DNA of 64,000 nt, taken from NCBI GenBank assembly GCA_023404095.1, contig JAEYDD010000075.1:62001-126000 (forward strand). Reading direction: 5' to 3'. Position 1 is the first letter of the stretch. Every line of letters starts with the position of its first letter. Source of the stretch: Pseudomonadota bacterium (lineage in GTDB: Bacteria; Pseudomonadota; Alphaproteobacteria; Rhizobiales; Rhizobiaceae). The notes under the pieces were generated by a model, which worked only from the letters and a program-made list of their open reading frames with translations, did no database searches and was not told where the DNA came from. Position numbers and translations under genes: made by a program. Shown here one piece after another: positions 15,469-24,494 of this stretch.

Positions 15469-16637
15469 ACATGTCGACCGGCACAGGTCTGGCGGAGCGA
15501 GCCGCGCGCGTGGCCGCCGTGGCCGCCGTGCACGCCGATGATGTTGACGCAAACGGCCGCTTTCCGAAGGAGGCGATCGATGCGATGCGGGCGGAGCGTC
15601 TGCTTTCGATCCAGATTTCGCCCGGTCTCGGCGGCGAGGGCGCGTCGATTTCCGATATCGCCGAGGCCTGCTCGCTCATCGGCCAGACCTGTGCCGCGTC
15701 GGCCATGGTCTTCGCCATGCACCAGATCAAGGCTTCGAGCCTCGTCTCGCATGGTGAGGACTCGGACTGGCATCGAGCGTTCATGCGCCGCATCGCCGAC
15801 GAGCAACTGCTGCTGGCGTCGGCCACCACCGAGGGCGGGATTGGCGGCAACCTCCGCAACAGCATCTGCGCCATCTCGGTCGAGGACGACCGCTGCCGGC
15901 TGGAGAAGGACGCGACCGTCATCTCCTACGGTGCCTATGCGGATGCAATCCTGATCACCTCGCGCAGCCACGCGGATGCCGCATCCACCGACCAGGTGAT
16001 GACGGTTTTCACCAGGGACCAGTACACGCTGCAACGTACCCATGTCTGGGATACGCTCGGCATGCGCGGCACCTGTTCCGACGGCTATCTGTTCAAGGGC
16101 GAGGCGCCGGCCGCCCAGATCCTGCCGAAGCCGTTTGCGGAGATTGCCGCCCAGTCGATGCTGGCGACCTCGCATCTGCTCTGGAGCGCGGTCTGGTACG
16201 GGATCGCCGTCAACGCCATGGCCCGTGCTCAGGCTTTCGTGCGCGCTGCGGCGCGCAGGAGCCCAGGCCAGACGCCGCCCGGCGCGCTGCGGCTCGCCGA
16301 AGCCTCCAGCCTGCTGCAGATGCTGAAATCGAACGTCGTGGAGGGCCTTCGGGAGTTCGAGGCGGCAAAGGCAGATCCTGACCGGCTGTCATCGATGGGC
16401 TTTGCCGTCGCCATGAACAATCTCAAGATCGGCTCGTCGGAAACGATCCTGACGATCATCAATCACGCCATGCTGATCTGCGGGATCATGGGCTACAAGA
16501 ACGGTACCCCCTTCAGTCTCGGGCGCCATTTGCGCGACGCGCATTCGGCCCAGCTGATGATCTCCAACGATCGCATTCTCGGCAATACGTCCAATCTCCT
16601 GCTTGTCCACAAGCAGGACACCAGTCTCGTGGGGTGA
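15465..16637 (+). CDS. Acyl-CoA-dehydrogenase-like flavoprotein acting on a carrier-bound substrate
   Basis: 390 residues with the acyl-CoA dehydrogenase fold. An N-terminal helical domain is followed by an FAD-binding beta region (LASATTEGGIGGNLRNS; TLGMRGTCSDGYLF) and a C-terminal helical domain ending GRHLRDAHSAQLMISNDRI. The usual YEGT catalytic glutamate after the RD motif is not evident: the sequence there is ILGNTSN. Some relatives oxidise aminoacyl groups on carrier proteins (for example prolyl-carrier oxidation in pyrrole biosynthesis). Its start overlaps the carrier-protein stop, and the ligase gene begins 6 bases after it, so the three are translationally linked. The oxidised product is unknown. 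Confidence 0.85.
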   Translation: MNMSTGTGLAERAARVAAVAAVHADDVDANGRFPKEAIDAMRAERLLSIQISPGLGGEGASISDIAEACSLIGQTCAASAMVFAMHQIKASSLVSHGEDSDWHRAFMRRIADEQLLLASATTEGGIGGNLRNSICAISVEDDRCRLEKDATVISYGAYADAILITSRSHADAASTDQVMTVFTRDQYTLQRTHVWDTLGMRGTCSDGYLFKGEAPAAQILPKPFAEIAAQSMLATSHLLWSAVWYGIAVNAMARAQAFVRAAARRSPGQTPPGALRLAEASSLLQMLKSNVVEGLREFEAAKADPDRLSSMGFAVAMNNLKIGSSETILTIINHAMLICGIMGYKNGTPFSLGRHLRDAHSAQLMISNDRILGNTSNLLLVHKQDTSLVG

Positions 16638-16643
16638 AGCGCG

Positions 16644-17555
16644 ATGGATATGCAGACCTCGTTTCTCGACCGGCTGTTCGATGCCGGCCTTCTGATCGAA
16701 ACCGGCGTTGAGGGCCTCTACGGCCGCAGCGGCCATTTCGAGGACGTGATCACAGCCTTCGAGCGCCTGATCGATCGCGTTGGCGGCGCCGATGGCGCCG
16801 AGGCCATGCGCTTTCCGCCGGGCATGAACCGCGCCTTCTTCGAAAAGAGCGGTTACATGAAGAGCTTCCCGCAGCTGGCGGGCACCGTCCATTCCTTCTG
16901 CGGCAACGAGCTCGACCACATGAGCCTGCTGCAGTGCATGGAGGTCGGCGAGGAGGACTGGGCGAAGGACCAGAAGGCGACCGACATCGTCCTGACCCCT
17001 GCCGCCTGCTATCCGCTTTATCCGACGGTCGCACGGCGCGGACGCATTCCGGCGAAGGGCGCGCTCTACGATCTCCAGTCCTACTGCTTCCGCCACGAGC
17101 CGTCGCAGGATCCGGCGCGCCAGCAGCTGTTCCGCATGCGCGAATATGTCTGCATGGGGACGGAGACGCATGTCACCGACTTCCGCCAGTCCTGGATGGA
17201 TCGCGGCGTGCAGATGATGAAGGAAGTCGGCCTCGAGGTGACCATCGACGTCGCCAACGATCCCTTCTTCGGCAGGGCCGGCAGGATGCTGGCCAACAAC
17301 CAGCGCGACCAGAACCTGAAGTTCGAGCTTCTGATCCCGATCACCTCGGTCGCCAGGCCCACCGCCTGCATGAGCTTCAACTACCATCAGGACGCGTTCG
17401 GCTCGAAATGGGGTCTGACGATGGAGGACGGCAGCGTCGCGCACACTGCCTGCGTCGGCTTCGGCCTGGAACGCATCGCGCTGGCGCTGTTCCACACCCA
17501 CGGCCTGGACGTCGCCGACTGGCCGGAAAACGTCCGCAAGACCCTCTGGGGCTGA
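16644..17555 (+). CDS. Amino acid:[carrier protein] ligase (class II aaRS/SerRS homologue)
   Basis: 303 residues, a seryl-tRNA-synthetase-like catalytic core without the tRNA-binding arm. It has class II motif 2 (CFRHEPSQ, then RMREYVCMG) and motif 3 (VGFGLERIALALF). C122, E167 and C270 are spaced 45 and 103 residues apart. As I recall, that equals the spacing of the three zinc ligands in the Bradyrhizobium enzyme (C131, E176, C279) shown to load glycine or alanine on carrier proteins. It activates the amino acid with ATP and transfers it to the phosphopantetheine thiol. It sits directly behind the carrier protein and flavoprotein, as in other Rhizobiales. Confidence 0.92.
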   Translation: MDMQTSFLDRLFDAGLLIETGVEGLYGRSGHFEDVITAFERLIDRVGGADGAEAMRFPPGMNRAFFEKSGYMKSFPQLAGTVHSFCGNELDHMSLLQCMEVGEEDWAKDQKATDIVLTPAACYPLYPTVARRGRIPAKGALYDLQSYCFRHEPSQDPARQQLFRMREYVCMGTETHVTDFRQSWMDRGVQMMKEVGLEVTIDVANDPFFGRAGRMLANNQRDQNLKFELLIPITSVARPTACMSFNYHQDAFGSKWGLTMEDGSVAHTACVGFGLERIALALFHTHGLDVADWPENVRKTLWG

Positions 17556-17557
17556 CC

Positions 17558-18532
17558 TTGCAGGCACCGAGCGTCTTTCCGGGCCTGGATCCCGCCAACC
17601 ACCGGCCACACGCGCTGCACGATCAGGAGCGCATGTGGCCGGAGACCAACTGCTATGTCGATCTCTGGATCGAAGTCCTCCATGCGCAGGAGCTTTCGCC
17701 GGAGGCGATGCTCGGTTTCACGCTGACGCAGGATTTCGAAGGCGACCAGTTCACCTTCTTCAAGGTCCCTCTGGAAGATCTCGAGGCGCTCTACGGCATT
17801 CGCTGCACGGAGCTTGCGATCTATGACAGGGTGGAGCGGCATGTCGCCGAGCAGATCGGCCGAGGCCGCCTCTGCCTCGTCGAGATGGATAGCTTCTACA
17901 TGCCCGATACGCGCGGTGTCGCCTACCGGCAGGAACATGGCAAGACGACCATTGCAATCAACCGGCTCGACCTTGAAGGCCGGGTGCTGGATTATTTCCA
18001 CAATGCCGGCTTCTTCCGTCTGGAGGGAGAGGATTTCGACGGGCTGTTCCAGATGAACGCAGCCGCCGATGCGCTCCCGTTCCTGCCCTATACCGAATTT
18101 GCCAAGTTCCCGCGGTCCTATCCCTCCGAAGCGGATCTGCGTCCGGTTGCCCGCCGCCTGCTGCGCTTTCATTTCGCGCGCAGGCCCCGCCAAAATCCGC
18201 TCGCCGCCTTTGCCGGCGTTTTCCCGGGACAGGTCGAGGCGGTGGCGGAGCGTCCGTTCGGCTTCTTCCACAAATACGCCTTCAACACGCTGCGTCAGGT
18301 CGGCGCCAACTTCGAACTGGCGGCAAGCCATCTCGACTGGCTCGCAGCAGACGGTTCGCTGTCGCCGGCATCGGATGCCGCCCGCCGGATTTCCGAAGTT
18401 GCGAAGTCGGTTCAGTTCCAGCTTGCCCGCGCCGTGACGCGCAAGCGCTTCGAGCCGCTCGCAACCGCACTGGACCCGGCCGTCGAAGCCTGGGAAGAGC
18501 TGATGCAGGTCCTCGCCCGGCGCATCGACTGA
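17558..18532 (+). CDS. DUF1839 family protein
   Basis: 324 residues from the TTG two bases after the ligase stop, the most plausible start because it keeps the short conserved N-terminus and couples translation. An internal ATG at 17633 is the alternative. Recognisable blocks are ETNCYVDLWIEVLHA, DFEGDQFTFFKVP, LVEMDSFYMPDTRG and HKTTIAINRLD-like HGKTTIAINRLDLE. The Asp/His/Cys content near the N-terminus suggests an enzyme, possibly papain-like (C and H in NCYVDLW and YRQEHGKT), but no function is established. DUF1839 genes accompany amino acid:carrier protein ligases in Rhizobiales, so a step on the carrier-bound aminoacyl group is the best inference. Confidence 0.85.
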   Translation: MQAPSVFPGLDPANHRPHALHDQERMWPETNCYVDLWIEVLHAQELSPEAMLGFTLTQDFEGDQFTFFKVPLEDLEALYGIRCTELAIYDRVERHVAEQIGRGRLCLVEMDSFYMPDTRGVAYRQEHGKTTIAINRLDLEGRVLDYFHNAGFFRLEGEDFDGLFQMNAAADALPFLPYTEFAKFPRSYPSEADLRPVARRLLRFHFARRPRQNPLAAFAGVFPGQVEAVAERPFGFFHKYAFNTLRQVGANFELAASHLDWLAADGSLSPASDAARRISEVAKSVQFQLARAVTRKRFEPLATALDPAVEAWEELMQVLARRID

Positions 18533-18546
18533 ACCGGAGCGGCAGG

Positions 18547-21003
18547 ATGGGCGATCCTCAGAACCGGTACGAAACGAGCCTCGACAGTGGCTGGCGCCTC
18601 TGCCTGACGCCGGCCGGCGCTTGGGCGGACCCGTCCATGCGCACCGATGCGATGGCCGCGTTCGACGCTCCCGTTCCCGGGACCGTTGCCGGCGCGCTGG
18701 AGCGGGCCGGGCTGTTCGACCGGGCGAACCCTGAGCCCCTGATCGACCGGGATGCCTGGTATTTCCTCGACATTGCGGGCGGCGCACCGGGACCGGCCGT
18801 TCTTGCCCTCGATGGTCTGGCGACCATTGCCGAGGTCTACTGGAACGGCGAGAGGAAGTTGTCCTCACAGTCCATGTTCGTCGCGCATGAGATTGCGGTG
18901 AGCCTGAGCGGCGAAGATCGGCTCGCCATCTGCTTCCGCGCCCTGGCACCGCATCTCGAACGTCGCGGCCCGCGCGCCCGCTGGCGACCGCAGATGATCG
19001 TGCCGCAGGGCCTCCGCCTCGTGCGGACCACCCTGCTCGGTCACATGCCGGGCTGGTGCCCTACGGTACAGGCTGTGGGGCCATACCGGCCGGTGAAACT
19101 GAGGCGGCCCCAGGAAGACAGCTTCGAGGATGTGCAGATCCACGCCACTCTCGATGCCACGGCGATCGGGCACCTCCACGTCTCGTTTCGTGCGGGCGAT
19201 CTCTCGGTGCCCCCGGAGCTCTGCTGCGCCGGCTATCGCGTGACGATGGAGCGGATGCCGGATGGCCGATGGTCGGGCGAACTGGCCGTGGCGGACGTCG
19301 AGCCCTGGTGGCCGCACACGCACGGGAAGCCCGCTCTGCATGCGGCCGAAGTCCATGTCGCAGGCGTGCGGCGCATGATCGGTCGCACGGGCTTTCGCCG
19401 GCTTCACGTCGACCATGGCCCGGACGGCTCCGGCTTTTCTTTGCAGGTGAACGGCGTTCCCGTCTTCTGCCGCGGCGCAGTGTGGACGACGGCCGACATC
19501 GTGGATCGGCCGGGCGACCGGGAACGATACGAACCGCTTCTTCGGCTTGCGAAGGAAGCGGGCATGAACATGCTGCGCATCGGCGGCACGATGGCCTATG
19601 AGGCGAAGGCGTTCTTCGACCTCTGCGACGAGCTCGGCATCCTCGTCTGGCAGGATTTGATGCTGGCGAACTTCGACTACCCCGCGACCGATCCGGAGTT
19701 CTGCGATCTTCTGCGCGAGGAGGCGGAGCAACTGCTGAGCCGGCTATCCGCCTCGCCTTCGCTGGCCGTTCTGTGCGGCGGAAGCGAGATGTTCCAGCAG
19801 GCGGCGATGCTGGGTCTTCCGAAGACCAGCTGGAGCGGCGCACTGACCGACAGCCTTCTACCGGAAGTGGTGCAAGCGTTGCGTCCGGACGTGCCCTACG
19901 TCGCCAATTCCCCTTTCGGCGGCGCCATGCCGTTCTCGCCCAATGCCGGTGTTACCCATTATTACGGCGTCGGCGCCTATTGCCGGCCGCTGGAGGATGC
20001 GCGCCGGGCGGGCGTTCGCTTCTCCGCCGAATCGCTCGCCTTCGCCAACGTGCCGGAGCAGGCAACGCTGGACGCGCACCTCCCCGTCCCGGCGGTCCAC
20101 GACCCGCGCTGGAAAGAACGCGTCCCTCGCGACCGCGGTGCTTCCTGGGACTTCGAGGACGTTCGGGACCATTATCTCGGCCTGCTCTATGATTGCGATC
20201 CCGCGCGCCTGCGTCGTGAGAATCCGGCTCGCTATCTCGATCTTTCGCGAGCGGCGAGCGGAGAGGTGATGGAGGCGACATTCGCCGAGTGGCGTCGCCC
20301 GCAATCGACCTGCAATGGCGCGCTGGTCTGGACCCTGCAGGATCTGCTGCCGGGCGCCGGCTGGGGCGTTATCGACGCCACCGGCCTGCCCAAGCCGGCG
20401 TGGCATGCGCTTCGGCGCGCGTTCCGGCCGGTGCAGCTTCTGCTATCGGACGAGGGTACGAACGGGCTGGACCTGCATGTCCTGAATGAGACCGACGTGG
20501 AGCGCGGGTTCGTTCTGGAAATCGCCTGCCTGCGCGAGGGGCGCCAGCCGGTCGTATCCGGGCGCTGCGAACTTTCGCTGGATCCGCGCGAGGCGGTAAC
20601 GATTGCCGCGACCGATCTGTTCGGCGCCTTCTTCGACACGACCTATGCTTTCCGCTTCGGCCCGCCCGCCCATGACGTCACGGTCGCGACGTTGCGCGAT
20701 CACGAGACGGCCTCGCTCGTTGCGGAAGCCTTGCATTTCCCACAAGGTCGCTCCCGCGCCCTTCATCCGGCGACGGCGACGGTTGTCGTCGAGAAGAGCG
20801 ATGGAAACTGGCTGTTGCAGATTTCGTCGGACCGGCTTCTCCAGTCCGTGCACATCGATTGCCCCGGATTTCTGCCGTCCGACAACTGGTTCCATCTCGC
20901 GCCTGGCATGCCGCGGACAATTCGCCTGACCGCAACCAGCGGCCTGGAGCGCCCGACGGGCGAGGTCGGCGCACTCAATCTACCGGGCACAATGTCGTTC
21001 TAG
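18547..21003 (+). CDS. Glycoside hydrolase family 2 (beta-mannosidase-like)
   Basis: 818 residues with no signal peptide, so probably cytosolic. A sugar-binding jelly-roll domain lies about 1-180 (WYFLDIAGG, VYWNGERKLSSQSMF) and an Ig-like domain about 190-290. The TIM barrel about 290-640 has NMLRIGGTMAYE and LCDELGILVWQDLM, characteristic of the beta-mannosidase branch. The acid/base is E414 in CGGSEMFQQ; the nucleophile is probably E495 in FSAESLAF, a variation of the common SEFG. It is the last gene of the carrier-protein operon, 14 bases after DUF1839. It could recycle intermediates or edit the repeat unit. Confidence 0.88.
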   Translation: MGDPQNRYETSLDSGWRLCLTPAGAWADPSMRTDAMAAFDAPVPGTVAGALERAGLFDRANPEPLIDRDAWYFLDIAGGAPGPAVLALDGLATIAEVYWNGERKLSSQSMFVAHEIAVSLSGEDRLAICFRALAPHLERRGPRARWRPQMIVPQGLRLVRTTLLGHMPGWCPTVQAVGPYRPVKLRRPQEDSFEDVQIHATLDATAIGHLHVSFRAGDLSVPPELCCAGYRVTMERMPDGRWSGELAVADVEPWWPHTHGKPALHAAEVHVAGVRRMIGRTGFRRLHVDHGPDGSGFSLQVNGVPVFCRGAVWTTADIVDRPGDRERYEPLLRLAKEAGMNMLRIGGTMAYEAKAFFDLCDELGILVWQDLMLANFDYPATDPEFCDLLREEAEQLLSRLSASPSLAVLCGGSEMFQQAAMLGLPKTSWSGALTDSLLPEVVQALRPDVPYVANSPFGGAMPFSPNAGVTHYYGVGAYCRPLEDARRAGVRFSAESLAFANVPEQATLDAHLPVPAVHDPRWKERVPRDRGASWDFEDVRDHYLGLLYDCDPARLRRENPARYLDLSRAASGEVMEATFAEWRRPQSTCNGALVWTLQDLLPGAGWGVIDATGLPKPAWHALRRAFRPVQLLLSDEGTNGLDLHVLNETDVERGFVLEIACLREGRQPVVSGRCELSLDPREAVTIAATDLFGAFFDTTYAFRFGPPAHDVTVATLRDHETASLVAEALHFPQGRSRALHPATATVVVEKSDGNWLLQISSDRLLQSVHIDCPGFLPSDNWFHLAPGMPRTIRLTATSGLERPTGEVGALNLPGTMSF

Positions 21004-21103
21004 TCCAGGAAGTGTGATCGGTTCGGGGGCGGGCAATGCGGTGCCGTTCGAATCGGATATGACATGGTTTCGCGCGCCGCGCGGCTGGCGCAGCCGACGT
21101 CGT

Positions 21104-22915
21104 TCATGCGCGCTGTTGCGCCGCCGCCAGGGCCATCTCCAGGATCTGCTGCCGCAATAATGCCTTCGCCTCCGGCGGAGACATGTTATGGTCTGCACCC
21201 GGCACGATCTCGACGGTGACATTCGGATAGGCCTTTATGGCCGCCCCGTCCGCGCCGAAATAGGCGTGATAGCGCTCCAGGCCGACGTCGGTTTCGCTGT
21301 AGATCAGCCGCATCGGAATGTGCCGTTCCGAAAGTCTGCCGAAGGACGCATGCACCGCATGCCTCAGCCGGCCGAATTTCGACAGCCGCCAGAAAATGCC
21401 GGGTGCCGAACGCACCGCCCGGCTGCCAAGCTGGCGGCATATGTTGCCTGCCGCCCGCCGGATGTCGATCTGGCCGGAGACCAGCCGCCGGAACGTGTCG
21501 GCCCGCAGTGCCCGCTTGCGGTAGTCGCCAAGGGAACGCGGGTTGTAGCGCAGGGCCTCCTCGACGTTCTCCTCCTCGTCCCACACGAACGTGAACGGAT
21601 TGACCGCAACGACACCGGCGCAACGCTTTTCGTCCAGCGAGGCGCGGAAGGCGACATAGGCGCCGCTGCAGCGCCCGGCAAGCACGGCCGGACCGAGCCC
21701 GCGCTGCGCAAGAAGGTCGAAGGCCGCCCTCACGTCGTCCTGCTGTCCGTCGGAAAAGAGGACCTGTACCGGAGCGCCGGCAACCGGCGGACTGTCGCCA
21801 ACATTGGCCGCGTCGAACCGCAGCGACGCAACGCCGTTTGCGGCCAGATATCGCGCGGTCTCCGTTGTGGAGCGAGCCCAGCCGGCTTGCCGATCGTAGG
21901 CCGTACCGAGCAGCACGACTGCGGCGCCGCGCCGCTCCCCCTTCGGCAGGCAAAGCGTGCCGAACAGCCGGTGCCCGGGACCGAAGCGTACAGCCTCCTC
22001 GCAGAATTCGCCGCCCGCCACGGTTGACGGCGCGGTCGGCAGCGCTGGATGGACGGTGCTTCCGGCGTCCGCGGCCAGCGCGGCGACCCATTCGGCGACG
22101 GCGGTCGCCACCGCCTCCGGTTGCCTTGCGATGGTGGGATTCGATACGAGCTCATCGTAGCCGTCATAAGCGCGGCGGGTCACGGTGGCGCCGAGGCTTT
22201 CCAGCCGATCGGCGAACGCGGCCTCGTTGTCCCGCGCGGCGCGATGAACGACGAGCACGGACCGGGCCGGGATCGCCTCGATGGCCTGAACGCTGAGCCC
22301 CCGGACGGCGGCGGCGATCTCCGGCGGCATGACAAGCCCGGCGACCGACACTTTTCCGGCAATGCGCTGCTCGTCGGAAAGCCCGAGGCCGTCATCGACC
22401 ATTTTCGACCAGGCGGCAAGTTCGCGCAGGTAGAAGCGGCCGCTGATGACGGGCGCCATCAGGACGGCACCTTCGACAGGCCCGAGACTGTCGGCGTTCA
22501 GGGCGGCAAAAGTCGCACCAAGTCCATGCCCGAGCAGGATCAGTCGCGTAGCGCCAGAAAGCCTGCGGAGTTCGACTGCTGCTGCCTCCATCGCCGCCTT
22601 CCATATCGGAAGGCCGCCGGGAAATTCCATGTCGTCTGGCGTGTCACCCGTGCCGGGGTAATCGAAACGCAGGCTCGATACACCCGACCCGGCGAAGCGC
22701 TCGGCGAGATCGCGCCAGAGCTTGCGCGTGCACATTTCCTCGAAGCCCCAGGGGCTGAGGAACAGCACCGCACAATCCGACGGCACCGTTCCCGCAATTG
22801 CGGGCGTGTAGAGGCCGACCGACCTCGCGAAGGATACCGGGATGGATGCCGAGCCCGGTTCCCAGGATACGGTGTCGAAAACGTCGGCGGTTCCCTGTTC
22901 CTTGATATGACGCAT
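21104..22915 (-). CDS. Tandem alpha/beta-hydrolase-fold protein with Cys nucleophile (possible aminoacyltransferase)
   Basis: 603 residues from the ATG at 22915, nine codons' worth of bases clear of the flippase stop. There are two complete hydrolase-fold halves. Half 1 (about 25-285; LSPWGFEEMC, RFDYPGTGDT) has GHGLG (129-133) where GxSxG should be, so its nucleophile is lost. Half 2 (about 300-600; LRFDAANVGDS) has GRCSG with C416 in the nucleophile position, plus a plausible Asp (D543 in SETDVG) and His (H576 in GADHNM). Cys-type members of this fold include SyrC/CmaE, which shuttle aminoacyl groups between carrier proteins, and PHA synthases. With a ligase and carrier protein alongside, an aminoacyltransferase is the best guess. 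Confidence 0.85.
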   Translation of the reverse strand: MRHIKEQGTADVFDTVSWEPGSASIPVSFARSVGLYTPAIAGTVPSDCAVLFLSPWGFEEMCTRKLWRDLAERFAGSGVSSLRFDYPGTGDTPDDMEFPGGLPIWKAAMEAAAVELRRLSGATRLILLGHGLGATFAALNADSLGPVEGAVLMAPVISGRFYLRELAAWSKMVDDGLGLSDEQRIAGKVSVAGLVMPPEIAAAVRGLSVQAIEAIPARSVLVVHRAARDNEAAFADRLESLGATVTRRAYDGYDELVSNPTIARQPEAVATAVAEWVAALAADAGSTVHPALPTAPSTVAGGEFCEEAVRFGPGHRLFGTLCLPKGERRGAAVVLLGTAYDRQAGWARSTTETARYLAANGVASLRFDAANVGDSPPVAGAPVQVLFSDGQQDDVRAAFDLLAQRGLGPAVLAGRCSGAYVAFRASLDEKRCAGVVAVNPFTFVWDEEENVEEALRYNPRSLGDYRKRALRADTFRRLVSGQIDIRRAAGNICRQLGSRAVRSAPGIFWRLSKFGRLRHAVHASFGRLSERHIPMRLIYSETDVGLERYHAYFGADGAAIKAYPNVTVEIVPGADHNMSPPEAKALLRQQILEMALAAAQQRA

Positions 22916-22923
22916 CGGGCAGG

Positions 22924-24447
22924 TCACTCCGCGGGAGCATTTGCCTTCGCCCCGGCGACGAAGGACAAGCCGCGTCGAAGCGGAGCAAGGCGGGCCGATG
23001 ATCTTGAGAGCATCATGTCGAGGACATGCGCATCCGTCGGGTCGACGGCGCGCAGGAGACGCAGGCAAGCGGCATAGGCCAGTGCGCCGGCCAGAACCCC
23101 AGCCGTCAGCCCTGCAAAACCGGGAACCATGTCGGTAACGGCGAAGGCGACGAGACCGCAGACTGCCGCCGCAGCCGCGATCCTGCCGACCGTCAGCGCA
23201 AGCCGGAGCGACATGTCGGCGCTTTTCATGCTGCGAAGGAGGAGCACGCAGATCAGCAGGAGGACGCCGCCACGCACCAGCGCACCACCCGGACCCCCGA
23301 ACTGCGGAATGACGGCGATGCAGCCGATGAGCATGGCCAGAGCGCCGATGCCTGTCGTCACCAGCCTGATTGCGATGCGATCCATCGAGTAGAGGTACTG
23401 CGTCGTCAGCTGACTGAAGACGAAGGCGGGCGAGCCGGCGGCAAGGATCGCGACGATGAGGCCGCTCGGCCGGAAGCTCTCACCGTAGATCGTCACGACG
23501 AGCGGCTCGGCGATGGCGGCAAGCCCGAAGCAGAGCGGAAAGGTTATGTAGGCGAAGCTGCGCGTGACGGCTGCAAAGATGCCGGCGGGCAACACGCCGT
23601 CGGCGCCTTCACGGCTATGGACATAGAACGGCAGCAGGCTGCCGGTCAGTTGCACCGGCAGCTGCAGCGCCAGATTGGCAAGCGACAACGCCACGGCGTA
23701 GAAGCCGACTTCCTCCAGACTGCGGAACTGCTGGAGAAAGAAAAGCTCGGGCCGGTTCAGCAACACCGCGCTCAGGACGAATTCGAAGAACAGGACGGCC
23801 GACGACGATATCAGCGCCTTAGGGGCAAAGCCGGCATTGTTGCGCGGCGACAGCAGAATCCCGAGGGCAAAGGCAAAGGGTGCGGCCTGTCCGGCGATAT
23901 AGCCGAGTAACGCGCCCTCCACGCCCCAGCCGAGGGCGCCGGCGATGACGAGAACCAGTTGCAGGATCGAGGAAACGACCGTGATGCGGAAGAAGGCGGA
24001 AAGCCGCTGCTCGCCGAGCAGATAGTTCTTGGTCAGCGCCCCGATCGACTGCACGAAGAGAAGCGCGCCGGTAAGGATCACGATGCTTTCCGGCGTGCCG
24101 ATCACCGCTTCGCGCTCGGCTTCCCATGAAGCGGACGCATAGAGGATCACGAGCAGGATGGTGGAGACAAGGACTGGCAAGGCGAGATAGGCGGCGAAAC
24201 CGCGCCGGTCCTGGGCGCCAAGGCCACGCGCCTTCAACTGGGGAAGGCAGCGCATCAAGAGCACGCCCGTTCCGAGTTCGGCGACGAGCGCGCCGGTCGT
24301 GGCGACCCACAGCGCAAAGGCGACGGTACCGTTCGCCTCGGGCCCCAGCAGGCGGGCAATGACGATCGAGCAGGCAAAGCCGGTCACGAGCAGCAGCATT
24401 CCCGCCGCTGCGTTCGTGATCGAATTCGACATGATGCCCTTGCTCAT
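22924..24447 (-). CDS. Wzx-like polysaccharide flippase (MVF/PST family)
   Basis: 507 residues with 12-14 hydrophobic helices and the polysaccharide-transport N-terminus (SNSITNAAAGMLLLVTGFACSIVIARLLGPEANG). It should flip undecaprenyl-linked repeat units across the inner membrane. The start at 24447 has an aaggcgcg ribosome site; a second ATG five codons inside is possible. It lies between the GT2 gene (47 bases upstream) and the tandem hydrolase (8 bases downstream), all in one direction. This suggests the hydrolase works on the same lipid-linked saccharide. Confidence 0.88.
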   Translation of the reverse strand: MSKGIMSNSITNAAAGMLLLVTGFACSIVIARLLGPEANGTVAFALWVATTGALVAELGTGVLLMRCLPQLKARGLGAQDRRGFAAYLALPVLVSTILLVILYASASWEAEREAVIGTPESIVILTGALLFVQSIGALTKNYLLGEQRLSAFFRITVVSSILQLVLVIAGALGWGVEGALLGYIAGQAAPFAFALGILLSPRNNAGFAPKALISSSAVLFFEFVLSAVLLNRPELFFLQQFRSLEEVGFYAVALSLANLALQLPVQLTGSLLPFYVHSREGADGVLPAGIFAAVTRSFAYITFPLCFGLAAIAEPLVVTIYGESFRPSGLIVAILAAGSPAFVFSQLTTQYLYSMDRIAIRLVTTGIGALAMLIGCIAVIPQFGGPGGALVRGGVLLLICVLLLRSMKSADMSLRLALTVGRIAAAAAVCGLVAFAVTDMVPGFAGLTAGVLAGALAYAACLRLLRAVDPTDAHVLDMMLSRSSARLAPLRRGLSFVAGAKANAPAE

Positions 24448-24494
24448 CGCGCCTTGCTGCCGGTCCTCAAGCCCTGCCGGCTCCGGCGGGAAAA

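Noticed and set aside
16934..17557. Upstream in-frame extension of the DUF1839 protein across the ligase gene
   Set aside because: It overlaps the ligase in another frame and is not protein-like; the TTG after the ligase stop gives the family length.
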